This document shows positions 16,480 through 25,738 of a stretch of DNA of 37,655 nt, one piece after another. Numbering within the stretch: the stretch's first letter is position 1; each line of letters begins with the position of its first letter. The position numbers were made by a program, and so were the translations under genes. A model generated the notes under the pieces. It saw nothing but the letters and a program-made list of their open reading frames with translations. It ran no database searches and had not been told where the DNA came from. Origin of the DNA: Candidatus Pseudelusimicrobium marinum (lineage in GTDB: Bacteria > Elusimicrobiota > Elusimicrobia > Elusimicrobiales > Elusimicrobiaceae); NCBI GenBank assembly GCA_018656005.1, contig JABHZW010000033.1, positions 1 to 37,655 on the forward strand. The letters are read 5' to 3'.

Positions 16480-16506
16480 AAAAAAACCACTCTCAACAGG
16501 AGCGGT
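16480..16506 (-). terminator. Possible attenuator in the typA leader
   Basis: On the minus strand ACCGCTC, loop CTGTTGA, GAGTGGT (7 bp with one G-U), followed directly by seven T. It lies between the typA -10 box (16532-16527) and the ATG at 16446. The upstream gene on the other side is divergent, so the only transcript it could stop is typA's own. Confidence 0.55.
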
Positions 16507-16524
16507 ATGTGTTTATCTATACTT

Positions 16525-16585
16525 ATATTATAGCATTTATAGGATGTGTTTATAATCGTTATATAAACAAGCAATGCTATAATAT
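16525..16585. promoter_or_regulatory. Divergent typA/cotH promoters in a 13-bp inverted repeat
   Basis: ATATTATAGCATT (16525-16537) is exactly inverted as AATGCTATAATAT (16573-16585). The left arm carries a minus-strand TATAAT for typA, the right arm a plus-strand TATAAT (16578-16583) 6 bases before the cotH ATG. A second nested pair GTTTATA/TATAAAC lies in the middle. Each arm covers a -10 box, so a common regulator could act on both. Confidence 0.6.
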
Positions 16586-16589
16586 AAAT

Positions 16590-19500
16590 ATGAAGAAAAC
16601 AACTACTGCTATTCCTATGACACCCAAAAAGTTTATAAAAAAACATAAAAAATTTTTATTAATAATTTTTCTGATTGTTAGTGCCACATTATTAGCCATT
16701 TCTCTTGAAAATCTACGAAAAAATGTTAGTAGGAACCCATCTTATTCTATAAGTGATGTTAACTATTCTGTTAAGGATAAGAACTTCTTTACACAAAAAA
16801 TTAACCCAAAAATATTGAAATATCTATATAAAGTAAAAATTGAATTTGATTTTAAAGCTACTGGCTATAACAATTATGACAATATATTTGATACATCTGG
16901 AAATCATAATGGTATCAGAATGGAATTTAATAAAAGTGGTGGATTAGGGCTTGTTACTCATGCAGGATCTTTAATTGCTGGAACACACATCGTAAATAAA
17001 AAAGAGTTAGAAGACGGATATCATAATGTCAAAATTAGGATAAAGGACAATCAAGTAGAATTTAATCTTGATGATCATAATGTTGAAATAAATCAACCCA
17101 AAGCGAAAATACAATTTGATTATCTCAATGTCGGATATGGTTTTAGTAAAGATAGATTTTTTACAGGTAAAATTAAGAATTTTTCAATAAAATATTACTC
17201 TTCACGGTTATTAAAGATTTTAAAAATTTTAATTCCGATATATGCCGTTATAGCTTTTATAATGTTGCTGACATTAGTGCCTTCTATTCTAAAAATATTT
17301 TCTATAGATTTTGATAAACATAAGTTCAAAATTCTATTTGGATTGTTTTTCTTTTTTATAATCGGTTCTTATGTTGGCAAAACTTTGATTGCATTTAATG
17401 ATTATAGAGTTGTAAGTCCTGATATAAAGCTTAATTATAAAATATTTAATTTTCTCTTAGTAAACGAGCTGAAAAAGGATTATAAATATTTAATTACAAA
17501 GAAAAATATACAAGAAACCAATTTGCCAACTTTTTCTATAATAATAAAAAGAGAATATCTTGATAATCTAAATTCTAGTCTTCCAAAAAGTGGCAAGCGA
17601 AAGCCGTATAGAGGTTATTTAAAGATAGATGATGGCGAAGTTTTTAAAATTAAAATGCGGTATAGAGGGGAAGGTAATTTCCATTGGTTATATAAACAAA
17701 AATCCTTACGATTAAAACTAAAGAAAGGTTCTTTATATAATATGGAGAGAAAATTTAATTTAATTAATGGTCCATATATTCATAGTTTTAGAGAAGTTGC
17801 GAATTATGAGATGTCTAAAAAATTAGGCATAATTTCTCCAGATTGTTATCCGGTAAAAGTGTTCATTAATGGCGAATATTTTGGAGTTTATCTATATGTA
17901 AGTCAAGCAAATGAAGGTCTTCTTAGAAAACATAAATTAATGCCTGGTAGTGTTTATTACGGGGATAGTGGCGCACCTATGACTGATAGAGGAGTTTCAG
18001 ATTTATGGTTTAATCAAAAATATTGGGTGAAAAAAGCTTCAAGAAGTGCTGAACATAAAGAATTTAGAGATGATATTAAATTATTTTTGGACAATGTTAA
18101 TTACTCAAATGAAAAAGAATTTTATAAATTTTTTAACAGATTTATGAATAAGGAAAAATTTTATAATTTTATCGCACTTGATAGAGTAGTTGGTAGTGGT
18201 CATCATGATATGAATCATAACCATAAAATATATTTTGATCCATATAAAGGTAAATTTGAGCCAATACAATGGGATGTAAGAGAATGGGACGATAAAGTGA
18301 ATAGTAAAGATATATCAAATGTTCCAACTGTTATGAGAGTAGATTTTAATCCGATTTTATCCTACGAGGCTGATAAAGCAACATACAATTTGTATGAAAA
18401 TTCTATAACGGATAAGTTGTTCAATATATATAAAGAAAACATAATAAAATCAGAAAAAGCACTAAAAGCAGATATGCATAAAGATACAGCAATTCCTGTA
18501 AGAGACCTGTTTAACGGTGCTAAAGGTGCTATTTGGTATTCTGTCCCTTATGAGTATAAAGAACAATTATCTATGATGAATAAAGATTATGATGTTTTGA
18601 AAAATAGAAAAAAATTCTTAATGGATTATTATGAAACTACAGATATAAAAATACAAGTGAGCGAAATATCACCAAATATTAAGCAGATAAGATTTATTGT
18701 TGGTGGTAATTCACCCGTGCTAGTAGATTTTTCAGATTTTAGGAAAATGTATGATATTAAAAGATATTTCGATGAAAAACATATTCCATTTAATGACGAA
18801 ATTGAAATACTCTATCCTGGACGAGTAATAGTAGAAAATAAAATAGCTACGGTTCCCCGAGGGCGAACGAAAGTGGTAAGTGCATATCAAGAGTATGTAT
18901 ATATTATTGATGCACCAATAGATGAGATTAATACCAGTAAAATTTCTTATAAAAATGCCATAACTGGTAAAAAAGTTATTGCTAAAAAAGGTGCAAATTT
19001 CAATATAAATGCTACTTCAATACATCCTTGGAAAATTGAAATGCCACAAACAAAAAACATTGTTTTAAGCGGAAAGATTTATGTTGATAAGGATATTGAA
19101 TATAAAAATTATCAGGAAATAACAATAAAACCAGGAACTACTTTTGTAATGGGAGAGGGTAGTTCAATTGTGTTTTTTGGGAAAGTTAATGCTATTGGTA
19201 CAGAGGATAATCATATAAAATTTGTTGCCAAAGATATAAATAAACCTTGGGGTTCTGTGATAGTACAAGGACAATCTACAAATGGTAGTGAATTTAAATT
19301 TGTTGATTTTGATAGCGGGTCTTTAGCTACGAAAAATTTAATTAATTATACAGGTCAGTTTAATATCCACGATAGCAACAATTTTATAATAGAAAATTGT
19401 ACATTCAAAAATAATAAAATCGGTGATGATAATTTACATATTGCTTATTCAAAAGGAATTTTATCCAATTCTTTATTTTATAATTCTGGTTTTGATGCTA

Positions 19501-19967
19501 TAGATGTTGATATTTCAGATATTGTAATAAAAAACAATGTGTTTTATAAATCTGGAAATGACGGAATAGATTTAATGACAACCGAAGCAAAAATATTGCA
19601 GAATATAATATCCAAATCTGAAGATAAAGGTATTTCTGTCGGAGAATGGTCCAATGCAACTATTGATGGCAATATTTTATACAAAAACAATATTGGTGTT
19701 GCGGTTAAGGATAAATCTAGAGTTGAAATAAAAAATAGTTTATTTATAAAATCTAAAACAACAATGTTAGATGCTTATAATAAAAATTGGCGATATGATG
19801 AAGGTGGTTTTATATCTGGTGATAATATTCTAGTTATTGGTAATGATAAAATAAAATCAGATAAAATATCCAAGATAGATGTTAAAACAAAAAAAACAAA
19901 ACGCGTACCACGAGCATTTTTATGGTACAAAAATCTATATCAAATTCCAGCAGATATAATGGATTAG
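16590..19967 (+). CDS. Membrane-anchored CotH-family kinase-like protein with LamG-like and beta-helix domains
   Basis: 1125 residues from the ATG at 16590; an in-frame ATG at 16509 lies upstream of the promoter and is rejected. Order: TM helix at about residues 20-42; a jelly-roll/LamG-like domain (about 45-205); two hydrophobic helices near 210-285; a CotH domain at about 320-660 with GSGHHDMNHNHKIYFDP and EPIQWDVREWDD, matching the protein-kinase-like catalytic Asp region; then a right-handed parallel beta-helix (about 860-1085) with repeated NNxFYKSGNDGID-type rungs. CotH enzymes of spore coats phosphorylate proteins; those beside VTC and DUF4956 genes are thought to belong to a surface or polymer pathway of unknown product. 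The three genes are contiguous here. No ribosome site, probably leaderless. Confidence 0.85.
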   Translation: MKKTTTAIPMTPKKFIKKHKKFLLIIFLIVSATLLAISLENLRKNVSRNPSYSISDVNYSVKDKNFFTQKINPKILKYLYKVKIEFDFKATGYNNYDNIFDTSGNHNGIRMEFNKSGGLGLVTHAGSLIAGTHIVNKKELEDGYHNVKIRIKDNQVEFNLDDHNVEINQPKAKIQFDYLNVGYGFSKDRFFTGKIKNFSIKYYSSRLLKILKILIPIYAVIAFIMLLTLVPSILKIFSIDFDKHKFKILFGLFFFFIIGSYVGKTLIAFNDYRVVSPDIKLNYKIFNFLLVNELKKDYKYLITKKNIQETNLPTFSIIIKREYLDNLNSSLPKSGKRKPYRGYLKIDDGEVFKIKMRYRGEGNFHWLYKQKSLRLKLKKGSLYNMERKFNLINGPYIHSFREVANYEMSKKLGIISPDCYPVKVFINGEYFGVYLYVSQANEGLLRKHKLMPGSVYYGDSGAPMTDRGVSDLWFNQKYWVKKASRSAEHKEFRDDIKLFLDNVNYSNEKEFYKFFNRFMNKEKFYNFIALDRVVGSGHHDMNHNHKIYFDPYKGKFEPIQWDVREWDDKVNSKDISNVPTVMRVDFNPILSYEADKATYNLYENSITDKLFNIYKENIIKSEKALKADMHKDTAIPVRDLFNGAKGAIWYSVPYEYKEQLSMMNKDYDVLKNRKKFLMDYYETTDIKIQVSEISPNIKQIRFIVGGNSPVLVDFSDFRKMYDIKRYFDEKHIPFNDEIEILYPGRVIVENKIATVPRGRTKVVSAYQEYVYIIDAPIDEINTSKISYKNAITGKKVIAKKGANFNINATSIHPWKIEMPQTKNIVLSGKIYVDKDIEYKNYQEITIKPGTTFVMGEGSSIVFFGKVNAIGTEDNHIKFVAKDINKPWGSVIVQGQSTNGSEFKFVDFDSGSLATKNLINYTGQFNIHDSNNFIIENCTFKNNKIGDDNLHIAYSKGILSNSLFYNSGFDAIDVDISDIVIKNNVFYKSGNDGIDLMTTEAKILQNIISKSEDKGISVGEWSNATIDGNILYKNNIGVAVKDKSRVEIKNSLFIKSKTTMLDAYNKNWRYDEGGFISGDNILVIGNDKIKSDKISKIDVKTKKTKRVPRAFLWYKNLYQIPADIMD

Positions 19968-19978
19968 AGAAAATTAAA

Positions 19979-20698
19979 ATGAAAAATAATAATTTAAAAG
20001 TTTATAGAAGTGAATTGAAATATCTTATTTCAAAAACAGAATATCGTGCTTTTATTAACAGATTAAAACATGTCTTACCAAAAGATAAACACTCTCAAAT
20101 GGGTGAGGGGTATCTTGTAAGAAGCTTATATTTCGATTCGTATAACGATTCGTCTCTAAATGAAAAACAAGCTGGTATACTTTTTAGAAAAAAATATAGA
20201 ATGCGGATTTACGATTTTGATACTAATGAAGTTAAATTTGAAATTAAACACAAACTAAACAATCAAATTTTCAAGGAAACCGCTACGATATCTAGAGAGA
20301 CCGCAAAAAAAGTTATGAATGAGGATTATTCAGATTTGTTAAAGTATGATAATCCAATACTTAACAAAATCCATGCAAAGTTTGTTTTAGGTAGTTATAA
20401 GCCCAAGATTATTGTAGAATATCATAGAGACGCATTTAATGTTGGTTTATTTAATATAAGAATTACAATTGATAAATACACGAAAATGAACCATCATAAC
20501 TTTGATCTTTTTTCAAGGAATATGCATACAACTCCAGTAAATTTTCAAGACAAGCATGTATTAGAGATAAAATTTAATAGGGTGTTACCAGATTATGTGA
20601 GAAAAATCCTTCAAATAGATTCTTTTGAAAGGGTAGCATTTAGCAAATATGTTTTAAGTAGAAGATTTTTAAAGAAATCAAGTTGGGAGGATAATTAA
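19979..20698 (+). CDS. VTC domain polyphosphate polymerase-like protein
   Basis: 239 residues from the ATG at 19979. The VTC fold is a tunnel (CYTH-superfamily) domain that in yeast Vtc4 makes polyphosphate from ATP. Signature parts seen: YRSELKYLIS at the start (basic nucleotide-binding patch), VRSLYFDSYNDSS, FRKKYRMRIYDF, EVKFEIKHK, and VLEIKFNRVLPDYV near the end, all the acidic/basic tunnel strands of the family. It lacks SPX and membrane domains, so the DUF4956 membrane protein that follows may be its partner. It starts 11 bases after the cotH stop, with only a weak GAGAAA ribosome site, suggesting coupled translation. Confidence 0.9.
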   Translation: MKNNNLKVYRSELKYLISKTEYRAFINRLKHVLPKDKHSQMGEGYLVRSLYFDSYNDSSLNEKQAGILFRKKYRMRIYDFDTNEVKFEIKHKLNNQIFKETATISRETAKKVMNEDYSDLLKYDNPILNKIHAKFVLGSYKPKIIVEYHRDAFNVGLFNIRITIDKYTKMNHHNFDLFSRNMHTTPVNFQDKHVLEIKFNRVLPDYVRKILQIDSFERVAFSKYVLSRRFLKKSSWEDN

Positions 20699-20700
20699 TT

Positions 20701-21396
20701 ATGATGAATACTTTTTCTTTTCAGGATATTTTCAAAAACAGTTTTTTAGCTGCAAGTACAACTGCAAACAGTATCACAATACCAGAAATTTTGATAAATG
20801 TTTTTATGTCCGTACTTATGGGACTAGGAATATATTTTGTATATAAGAAGACTTTTCAGGGTGTTTTATATCAAAAGAGTTTTAATGTTTCTTTAATTGC
20901 GATAACTGTTATACTAACCTTTATTATTATGATAATAAAAGGAAATTTAGTTCTTTCTCTTGGTATGGTAGGTGCCTTGTCAATAGTTAGATTTAGAACC
21001 CCAATTAAAGATCCTGTTGATTTGGTATTTATATTTTGGGCAATTTCTGTGGGTATAGCAAATGGTGTAGGATTTTTTCATATTTCTCTTATAACATCTG
21101 TATTAATTACAATAGTATTATTTGTGATGCTTAAATTTAAGGAAAACAATATTTCTTATCTGTTAATTTTACAATTATCTGATGCTAATGCAGAAAATAA
21201 TATAACAAAAATGATTAAAAGTTCTGTTGATAGATATCATCTTAAATCAAAATCTATTAATCCAGATTTTGTAGAGATTATATCGGAAGTAAGAATCAAG
21301 AATGCAGATACTAGTTTTGTGAGCGAAGTTAATAAAAACAAGGGAGTAAACAAAATCACTTTGATTACTTCAAATGATGACTTAACATCATTTTAA
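20701..21396 (+). CDS. DUF4956 integral membrane protein
   Basis: 231 residues. Four hydrophobic segments in the first 150 residues (about 27-46, 62-82, 87-98, 110-150) include LSLGMVGALSIVRFRTPIKDPVDLVFIFWAISVGIANG, the DUF4956 signature loop with the conserved RFRTPIKDP. A soluble cytoplasmic domain of about 80 residues follows. GGGAGG before the tandem ATGs is the ribosome site. Its constant pairing with VTC and CotH genes suggests a membrane subunit for polymer synthesis or export; direct evidence is lacking. A strong terminator follows. Confidence 0.9.
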   Translation: MMNTFSFQDIFKNSFLAASTTANSITIPEILINVFMSVLMGLGIYFVYKKTFQGVLYQKSFNVSLIAITVILTFIIMIIKGNLVLSLGMVGALSIVRFRTPIKDPVDLVFIFWAISVGIANGVGFFHISLITSVLITIVLFVMLKFKENNISYLLILQLSDANAENNITKMIKSSVDRYHLKSKSINPDFVEIISEVRIKNADTSFVSEVNKNKGVNKITLITSNDDLTSF

Positions 21397-21422
21397 TTAA
21401 ACATATCACATAATTTACAATA

Positions 21423-21463
21423 AAAAACCCCGCAAATTGCGGGGTTTTTTAAATTATGGGGTC
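21423..21463 (+). terminator. Terminator of the cotH-VTC-DUF4956 operon; 41-bp direct repeat copy 1
   Basis: AAAAACCCCGCAA/TTGCGGGGTTTTT is a long stem with T-tract. The terminator plus AAATTATGGGGTC recurs at 25698-25738 with one mismatch in 41 bases. Confidence 0.92.
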
Positions 21464-21590
21464 AATATCAAAAATAGAATTAAACCAATTAGAGCAAGAA
21501 TTAAAGCTAATTCATTCTGTAAAAGAGACAATTCCTACCTATATATTAGCCAAAATAGAAAAGGATGCTTCATTTAGAACACATCCTTAA
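21456..21590 (+). CDS. Doubtful 44-codon open frame
   Basis: ATGGGGTCAATATC... encodes MGSISKIELNQLEQELKLIH and a further 24 residues, helical and charged. The ATG lies at the end of the terminator repeat, without a ribosome site or promoter, so expression is unlikely. It may be a decayed gene end carried along with the repeat. The rest of the 347-base gap (21397-21743) holds the terminator to the left and the autotransporter promoter to the right. Confidence 0.2.
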   Translation: MGSISKIELNQLEQELKLIHSVKETIPTYILAKIEKDASFRTHP

Positions 21591-21667
21591 TAGTATTAAA
21601 CTATATATTTTATTTAAGGGTGAGAATTTTAAATAAAAAAAATTAGTTCCTCTTTAATAGAAAAGTG

Positions 21668-21722
21668 TATAATAAAATTAAGTGTTTACAAGATTCACCC
21701 ACATTGTTTTTCAAGACAATGT
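21668..21722 (+). promoter_or_regulatory. -10 box and leader hairpin of the autotransporter gene
   Basis: TATAAT at 21668-21673 predicts a start near 21680. The leader carries ACATTGT (21701-21707) and its complement ACAATGT (21716-21722), a 7-bp stem ending 7 bases before the GGGGAG ribosome site. Confidence 0.5.
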
Positions 21723-21743
21723 AAAAAAAAGGGGAGTAAAAAA

Positions 21744-24700
21744 ATGAAAAAAAGAATAATCCTATTTCTAATAACATTCATTCTGGTTTTTCTAATTAAT
21801 ACAAATTCAAAAGCAGCAACATTTAATGTTGCTAATATTACTGAACTAAATACCGCAATAGCTACGATAAACGGAGCACCAGATTCGGACATAATAAACA
21901 TAACCGCCGATATTTTAACCGGTGGTACTGCAATAACAACATTATCTCAACCTGCAACAATAAATGCTGGTGGGAATACGATAGATGGGCAAGGTTTGGG
22001 AAGTCTTTTTAATTTGACTGGAACAAATACGGTAAATTTCTCAACAAATGTATTTATAAATAATGGTACAAGGGCTGCTGGTGGTGGAATCTATGCAAAT
22101 TCTGTCGCTGATATAACAGCATCTGGAACAATAAGTTTTTCAAGCAATACAGCAACAGCAGGAGCTGCTGGTGCTCTTCAGTTAACAGGTATAGGCGCAA
22201 CATTTACAGCAAGCGACGATGTAACATTTGTAGGAAATGATGCATCAGATTATGCTGGTGCTATTAATGGTAATGCTTCAGATATAAATTTTACAGGTGC
22301 AAATTCAACGGTACTTTTTGATCAGAATACAGCGGGAAGTTTCGGTGGTGCGATTAATTTGACATCTGCAACATTTGATACAGCAGGTACTACAACATTT
22401 TCTACAAACACAGCAACAAACAATGGTGGTGCGATTTTTATGAATGCTGGGTCAGACTTTGCTGCAACTGGTACTTTAAGTTTTTTAAATAACTCAGTAA
22501 CCACAGATGATGGTGGTGCCATTTATATGACTGGTTCAGGCACAACATTTACAGCATCAGAAGATGTTACATTTACAGGAAACGTAGCAGGAGTTGATGG
22601 TAATGATTCAGGTGGTGCTATTTATGCGCTAGATAGTTCCGATACAGATTTTACAGGAGCAAATGCCACAATTCTTTTTGATCAAAACACTGCTGGAGGT
22701 GATGGTGGTGCGGTTTATGTATCAAACTCAACATTAGATATAGCAGGAAGTACAACCTTTCATAACAACACAGCGGGATATGGTGGTGGTGCATTAAGAA
22801 TCGCTGATGGCGGGGATTTTACTATAACAAACACAGTAGTTTTCTCAAGCAATACAGCAACTACAACACACGGTGGTGCTGTTAATTTAGGGAATGCAGG
22901 TACAACATTCACGGCGAGTGGTGATGCCTCGTTTACAGGTAATACTTCAGGGAACGGAACAGGCGATTTCGGTGGTGCAGTTTATATGAGAGATGCTGCA
23001 ACAATGAATTTCACAGGGGCAAATTCAACCATTCTTTTTGATCAAAATTCAACTGCAGGTTATGGTGGTGCTGTGTATATGACAGATGCAAGTACAGCAT
23101 TCACAGCAGCCGGTAATGTTACATTTAGTAGCAACACAGCAGACAATACAGGTGCAGTTTATTTAACCACTAGTGCTGATATGAATTTTACTGGCGCAAA
23201 TTCAACCGTTCGTTTTGATAACAATACAAGTACAGATGATGGTGGTGCTGTTTCTATGAATACAGATTCAACTTTTGATACAGCAGCTACCACAATATTT
23301 GATGGTAATACAGCTGGAGGACACGGTGGTGGTCTTTATGTAATCAACGGGGCAGATTTTACAGCAACAAACGATATAACATTTTCAAGTAATACAGCAA
23401 CCATAGGAAACGGTGGTGCAATACTTTTAAATTCTTCTGGAACAACATTTACAGCATCTGCTAATGCTACTTTCCAAGGAAACCAATCAGGCGATGCAAC
23501 CAACGATTATGGTGGTGCAGTTTATTTAATTGGCAATAGCGCAATGAGTTTTACAGGAGCAAATTCAACCGTTCGTTTTGATGATAACTCAACCACAGGT
23601 TTAGGTGGTGCTATAACAATGACTGGAGCAACATTTGACACAGCAGCTACCACGGTATTTGATAGCAATACATCAGTAAGTCGTGCTGGCGCACTTTATA
23701 TATTTAACAGTGCGGATTTTACTTCAACAAAAGATATAACATTCTCAAACAATACGACAACAGCAGGAGATGGTGGTGCAATTTATATAGCAAATTCAGG
23801 ATCAACATTCGTTTCATCAGGAACTTCTACATTCACAAACAACTCAGCAGATGCAGGACTTGGTGGTGCTATATATATGGGAGCAGGTACATTTGTTAGT
23901 TTGGATGCGTCAACAAGCGATATTGTATTTTCAGGAAATACGGACTCTAGTGGTGCGAACGATATATATTTCGCAGGTACAGGAGAGTTACGATTATACG
24001 GAGCGAACGATATTTACTTTAATGGAGGATTAATTGGTGCGAACACAGGGAATGTAATAAACAAATTAGGTACAGGTACATTATATTTATCAGGTACCAA
24101 TAATGTTGTAGGAGGTACTCTAAATCAAGATGTTGGCACAATAGTTTTAACAAATACAGGAACATTATCAGTTGATACTTTTGTCACATTGGCATCCACA
24201 ACATTTGATGCTAATAATGGTGTAATAGATGATATAGCAGTGACAAACGGTTTTACTAATGTTGGTGATATAAACATAAACATAGATGCTGATGCAGGAA
24301 CAGCCGATAAAATAACTGTCGGAAATACAGGTTTTGTCGTTGGTGGTACGCTTGGAGTAGCAGTAGCAGGTGTAGTTACAGGGACAGAAACATTTGCTAT
24401 TTTAGAATCATCAACTTTAATAGGCACATTAGATGGTGTTAGTTTGTTAAGCGGTAGAGCCAGTTTGGCTCTAGATTATAGTACGGCAAACTGGATATAT
24501 TTAACAGCAACTGCATTAGCAACAAATTATTCTAGTATATCTGGTTTGAGTCATAATCAGTTGCAAGTGGCGAATGCTTTAGATACAGGAAGTTTGAATT
24601 CAACATTAGATTTAAATACCGTGCTGGATACAATTGATAATTTAAGCGATGCTGATAAAAAATTAGCATTCAATGATTTATCGGGAAGCATATATGCCAA

Positions 24701-25676
24701 TGCGATGACAGTTGCTACTTTAAATACAGGCAGAGATCATGTTTATGCGAAAATAGACGAAAGAGTTTTAACTTATAACAAGGAATGTTATGAATGTAAT
24801 AAGGGAGTAAAAAGTGTTTGGGGTCATATGTACGGAGCAAACAACAAATTTGATGCTGATGAAAATACTCCAGGAAATTTCAAAGCAGATAGTTTTGGTT
24901 TAGTAGCAGGTTGGGATATTTATCGACCAAGTAAAGATAAATTTATCGGTGTTATGTTAGGGTATGGCGAACATGAAGCAAAACAAGTAGCTGATAAAGT
25001 AGATATTGAAGAATTCACATTAGGAGCATATGGTGGATTATTCGGCGAAAAATGGGATTTCAAAGGTTTTGCAGGATTAGGAAGTCAAGACTACGAGGGA
25101 ACTAGAAATGTGGCATTTTTATCTAGGACAGCAAAAAGTGATTTTGACGGATATAGTCTTGCATTGGATTTGGAAGCCGGATATAAAAAAGCATTAAAAG
25201 AAGCCATAGAATTAAGACCATTTGTAGGGTTTGGTCTTGGTTATACAGCAATGGATGCATTTAATGAAACAGGAGCAGATAGTGTCAACTTACATGCAAA
25301 GAAAAGTGATTATTTAAGAACGGAGTTAAGATTTGGTGCGAATATCAACAATGGTAAATCAGAAAGGTTCGATTGGTACACAGAAGCAATGATAAAAGCA
25401 TTACCATCAGGAGATACAGGCGAATATAAAGCAACTTTTGAAGATGTGGAAACAAGCACTATGACGATAAGAGGTTCGGATCAAGGAAAAGCTTTATTAG
25501 CATTAGGTTTGGGTGGCGAATATGATGTAGGCAAAAACTGGAGTTTGTACACAAACTTGAGAGCACAAAATTCTGGCGATGTTGAAGGTTATTACGGAAA
25601 TTTAGGTGTAACATATAAATTCTGTGGTGGCGGAAATAAATGTAAGCAAAAAAAGGAAGAACCAAAAAAATCATAA
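21744..25676 (+). CDS. Autotransporter adhesin with Pmp-like repeat passenger
   Basis: 1310 residues. A signal peptide at 1-28 (MKKRIILFLITFILVFLINT then SKAA) is followed by a passenger rich in Gly/Thr/Asn with GGA[IV] and F(S/T)xN motifs, about 24 residues per beta-helix rung, resembling chlamydial polymorphic membrane proteins. A threonine/glycine-rich stalk runs over about 740-940, then a C-terminal outer-membrane beta-barrel at about 1020-1300 (VWGHMYGANNKF ... VTYKFCGGG) with alternating strands. The barrel is followed by a basic tail KCKQKKEEPKKS, which is unusual because barrels normally end in an aromatic residue. Cysteines occur only near the barrel (CYEC before it, CGGGNKC after it). 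It probably displays the helix on the cell surface for adhesion. It is flanked on both sides by the 41-bp terminator repeat. Confidence 0.92.
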   Translation: MKKRIILFLITFILVFLINTNSKAATFNVANITELNTAIATINGAPDSDIINITADILTGGTAITTLSQPATINAGGNTIDGQGLGSLFNLTGTNTVNFSTNVFINNGTRAAGGGIYANSVADITASGTISFSSNTATAGAAGALQLTGIGATFTASDDVTFVGNDASDYAGAINGNASDINFTGANSTVLFDQNTAGSFGGAINLTSATFDTAGTTTFSTNTATNNGGAIFMNAGSDFAATGTLSFLNNSVTTDDGGAIYMTGSGTTFTASEDVTFTGNVAGVDGNDSGGAIYALDSSDTDFTGANATILFDQNTAGGDGGAVYVSNSTLDIAGSTTFHNNTAGYGGGALRIADGGDFTITNTVVFSSNTATTTHGGAVNLGNAGTTFTASGDASFTGNTSGNGTGDFGGAVYMRDAATMNFTGANSTILFDQNSTAGYGGAVYMTDASTAFTAAGNVTFSSNTADNTGAVYLTTSADMNFTGANSTVRFDNNTSTDDGGAVSMNTDSTFDTAATTIFDGNTAGGHGGGLYVINGADFTATNDITFSSNTATIGNGGAILLNSSGTTFTASANATFQGNQSGDATNDYGGAVYLIGNSAMSFTGANSTVRFDDNSTTGLGGAITMTGATFDTAATTVFDSNTSVSRAGALYIFNSADFTSTKDITFSNNTTTAGDGGAIYIANSGSTFVSSGTSTFTNNSADAGLGGAIYMGAGTFVSLDASTSDIVFSGNTDSSGANDIYFAGTGELRLYGANDIYFNGGLIGANTGNVINKLGTGTLYLSGTNNVVGGTLNQDVGTIVLTNTGTLSVDTFVTLASTTFDANNGVIDDIAVTNGFTNVGDININIDADAGTADKITVGNTGFVVGGTLGVAVAGVVTGTETFAILESSTLIGTLDGVSLLSGRASLALDYSTANWIYLTATALATNYSSISGLSHNQLQVANALDTGSLNSTLDLNTVLDTIDNLSDADKKLAFNDLSGSIYANAMTVATLNTGRDHVYAKIDERVLTYNKECYECNKGVKSVWGHMYGANNKFDADENTPGNFKADSFGLVAGWDIYRPSKDKFIGVMLGYGEHEAKQVADKVDIEEFTLGAYGGLFGEKWDFKGFAGLGSQDYEGTRNVAFLSRTAKSDFDGYSLALDLEAGYKKALKEAIELRPFVGFGLGYTAMDAFNETGADSVNLHAKKSDYLRTELRFGANINNGKSERFDWYTEAMIKALPSGDTGEYKATFEDVETSTMTIRGSDQGKALLALGLGGEYDVGKNWSLYTNLRAQNSGDVEGYYGNLGVTYKFCGGGNKCKQKKEEPKKS
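22290..23912 (+). repeat. 360-bp tandem super-repeat in the passenger domain
   Basis: The segment coding FTGANST(V/I)xFD(Q/N)N begins at 22290, 22650, 23010, 23187 and 23550: intervals of 360, 360, 177 and 363 bp. Each full unit holds five beta-helix rungs; the 177-bp unit has lost about half, in frame. Confidence 0.8.
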
Positions 25677-25697
25677 GCATATAATATTTGTTTAAGT

Positions 25698-25738
25698 AAA
25701 AACCCCGCAAATTGCGGGATTTTTTAAATTATGGGGTC
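25698..25738 (+). terminator. Autotransporter terminator; 41-bp direct repeat copy 2
   Basis: Same stem-loop and trailing AAATTATGGGGTC as 21423-21463; one base differs (A at 25719), which weakens the last G-C pair. Its final 7 bases overlap the tRNA-like fragment. Confidence 0.88.

Noticed and set aside
21423-25738. Insertion-sequence ends around the autotransporter
   Set aside because: The repeats are direct rather than inverted, each is an intrinsic terminator, and no transposase is inside.
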